Source of the DNA: Pseudomonas sp.
GTDB taxonomy: Bacteria; Pseudomonadota; Gammaproteobacteria; Pseudomonadales; Pseudomonadaceae
Assembly: GCA_026398835.1 (NCBI GenBank)
Contig: JAPLSD010000258.1
Location: 1 to 6,215 of the forward strand
Direction: 5' to 3'
DNA: 6,215 bases
In this document: positions 4,763-6,215 of the stretch, piece after piece
How the letters are laid out: each line of letters opens with the position of its first letter
Numbering within the stretch: position 1 is the first letter of the stretch
Made by a program: the position numbers and the translations under genes
Notes under the pieces: model-generated
Seen by the model: the letters and a program-made list of their open reading frames with translations, nothing else
What the model was told of the DNA's origin: nothing
Database searches by the model: none

Positions 4763-6215
4763 TCAGGCTTCACTTTCAAGTCCAGGTTGCTCCTGCAAGG
4801 GTAGATGGATCGTGATGCAGGTTCCGCGACCGTCGATACCGTCAGCCACGCTGATCCGTCCGCCATGGGCGCCGACCATGCCCTGACAGATTGCCAGACC
4901 GAGCCCCGTGCCCTGCCCTCCCCGATCTCCGCGCGCGGCGGTGTAGAACATGTCGAAAATCTTGGCTCGCTCTGCTTCCGGAATCCCCGGCCCTTCGTCG
5001 CTCACGGAAAAAAACAACTCGCTGTCGTTCGAGCCTGCGCACAGTTGCAGGCGCCCCTGAGGCGGCGAAAAGCGCGCGGCGTTTTCCAGCACATTGACCA
5101 GCGCCTGCTCGATCAACGCCGCATGCACGTAAAGCAGCGGTAACTCACTCGGCACATCGGTGCTGACCTGCAAGGGTGCCAGTACCGCGCGCAGTCGATT
5201 CCGTGCACTGCCGACAATATCAGCCGGCGACACCCAGTCCCGCGCCAGTTTCAGCGCACCATGACCGAGGCGGGTCATGTCCAGAAGGTTCTGAATATAG
5301 CGATCCAGCCGCTCGGCTTCATCGCGGGTGCCTTCGAGCAACTCGCGGCGGTCCTCCAACGGAATCGCTTCGCCCAAGGCCAGCAAGCTATCGATACTGC
5401 CGCGCATGGAGGTCAGCGGCGTGCGCAAATCGTGGGACACCGACGCCAGCAAAGCGCTGCGCAGTTGCTCGGTTTCGCCATGCAGGCGTGCCGCCTCCAG
5501 ATCCTCGGCCAATTGCGCCCGGGCCAGAGCCTGAGCCAATGGCTGACTCAACGCGGTCAACAAACGGCGGCGCTGACCACTGAGTGGCTGCCCGTCTTTC
5601 GTACACACCCCCAATAATGCCAGCGGCCCCTCTTCCACCGACAATGGCCACCACCACCAATGTCCGAATGGCAGGGTTCCAGTGCCCATGCCCGCCGGTT
5701 GATCGTGTTGCCAGGCCCAGTCGGCGGCGGCGCGCTCGGCTTCGGAAAACTGCAAGGGGCCACCGGTTTCAACCTTCCAGCCGACCTGCCCCTCGCGATT
5801 GAGCAGGCACAGCTGCAGATCGTTCCAACCGTTCAAATGCTGCGCGGCGGCGCTGATCACCGCCTGGCGGTCAGTGGCCGCCGTCAGTTTACGCGACAGG
5901 TCAAGCAGCTCGCTGGTCTCTTCCTGGGTGTCGCGCAAGGCCTGCAGCTGGCGCCGTTGCCTCGCGGCGAGGTTGCCGGTCAATGCCGCCATCAGCAGGA
6001 AGAACAATAGCGTCAGCACGTCTTCTTCACGCTGAATGGCAAAAGAGAAATTGGGTGGAATGAACAGAAAGTCGTAGGTCAGAAACGACAGCGCCGCACA
6101 GGCCAATGCCGGGCCGAGGCTGCTGCGCACCGCCACCAGGAGCACGGCGGCGAGGAACACCAGCGAGATATTCGGCAGCGGTAACACACTGGCCACCCCC
6201 CAGGCCAAAGCGCTG
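4763..6215 (-). CDS. kdpD: KdpD, K+/osmosensing histidine kinase, C-terminal part (5' end outside window)
   Basis: About 483 codons are visible; the reading frame stays open to the right edge, so the true start is outside and an apparent start near 6208 (a TTG) is internal. Counting from the first complete codon, the end of one membrane segment is followed by three more (about 16-29, 34-52, 64-84), completing the four-helix DUF4118 sensor region. A linker, a GAF-like domain (about 118-230) and a short coiled coil come next. The kinase core has the phospho-acceptor His261 in SVSHDLRTPLTSMRGS. Its ATPase domain shows NVLENAARFSP (N box), DEGPGIP (G1), FDMFY (F box) and GQGTGLGLAI (G2). His261 lies 222 residues from the end, as in E. 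coli KdpD (His673 of 894), so about 410 N-terminal residues should be missing. These would include the cytoplasmic KdpD sensor and USP-like domains. KdpD senses K+ limitation or osmotic stress and phosphorylates, or dephosphorylates, KdpE. A run of four Trp lies in the GAF region. Confidence 0.95.
   Translation of the reverse strand, partial: SALAWGVASVLPLPNISLVFLAAVLLVAVRSSLGPALACAALSFLTYDFLFIPPNFSFAIQREEDVLTLLFFLLMAALTGNLAARQRRQLQALRDTQEETSELLDLSRKLTAATDRQAVISAAAQHLNGWNDLQLCLLNREGQVGWKVETGGPLQFSEAERAAADWAWQHDQPAGMGTGTLPFGHWWWWPLSVEEGPLALLGVCTKDGQPLSGQRRRLLTALSQPLAQALARAQLAEDLEAARLHGETEQLRSALLASVSHDLRTPLTSMRGSIDSLLALGEAIPLEDRRELLEGTRDEAERLDRYIQNLLDMTRLGHGALKLARDWVSPADIVGSARNRLRAVLAPLQVSTDVPSELPLLYVHAALIEQALVNVLENAARFSPPQGRLQLCAGSNDSELFFSVSDEGPGIPEAERAKIFDMFYTAARGDRGGQGTGLGLAICQGMVGAHGGRISVADGIDGRGTCITIHLPLQEQPGLESEA

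Noticed and set aside
5176..5617. Overlapping plus-strand ORFs of 118-135 codons opposite kdpD
   Set aside because: These are shadows of the kdpD reading frame, Arg/Pro-rich, with no independent signals for expression.
1..6215. A shared lipid pathway or defence system across the window
   Set aside because: Three genes belong to acyl or lipid families, but they lie in separate, differently oriented units with no shared domain or operon structure. No nuclease, toxin, reverse transcriptase, integrase or CRISPR-type element is present.

Overview
The window looks like ordinary chromosomal DNA of a Pseudomonas, most likely of the P. fluorescens group. The evidence is high G+C, the protein style, a chemotaxis-receptor tail ending AIGQLKL, and a kdpD/kdpE pair of pseudomonad type. 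This is an inference from gene content; no search was run. I see no tRNA, rRNA, insertion sequence, CRISPR array, phage gene or other sign of recent transfer.

Layout, left to right. Positions 1-140 hold the 3' end of a methyl-accepting chemotaxis receptor (+). Positions 269-631 encode a small two-helix membrane protein of the Mpo1/DUF962 type (+). It runs tail-to-tail, with a 6-base gap, into a double-hotdog acyl-CoA thioesterase (638-1435, -). Upstream of the thioesterase on the same strand are a CHAD-domain protein (1576-2343, -) and a small lipoprotein (2456-2734, -). A 220-base divergent promoter region separates the lipoprotein from a patatin-like phospholipase (2955-4001, +). The phospholipase converges, with a 17-base gap, on the response regulator kdpE (4019-4714, -). 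That gene is preceded on the same strand by the C-terminal half of the sensor kinase kdpD (4763 to the window edge, -).

How the genes work together. KdpD and KdpE form the two-component system that switches on the high-affinity KdpFABC potassium pump under K+ limitation or osmotic stress. By normal gene order the pump genes would lie beyond the right edge, but they are not visible here. The other genes (Mpo1-like protein, thioesterase, CHAD protein, lipoprotein, patatin) are single transcription units or loosely spaced neighbours. Three of them (Mpo1-like, thioesterase, patatin) belong to lipid or acyl-chain families, but the sequence does not show that they form one pathway.

I did not find a convincing undescribed system. 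The most useful second looks are a 14-codon leader ORF whose stop overlaps the patatin start, a nested inverted/direct repeat ahead of the CHAD gene, two mutually exclusive hairpins behind the CHAD gene, an Ala/Pro/Glu-rich insert in the patatin, and a run of four tryptophans in the GAF-like region of KdpD.
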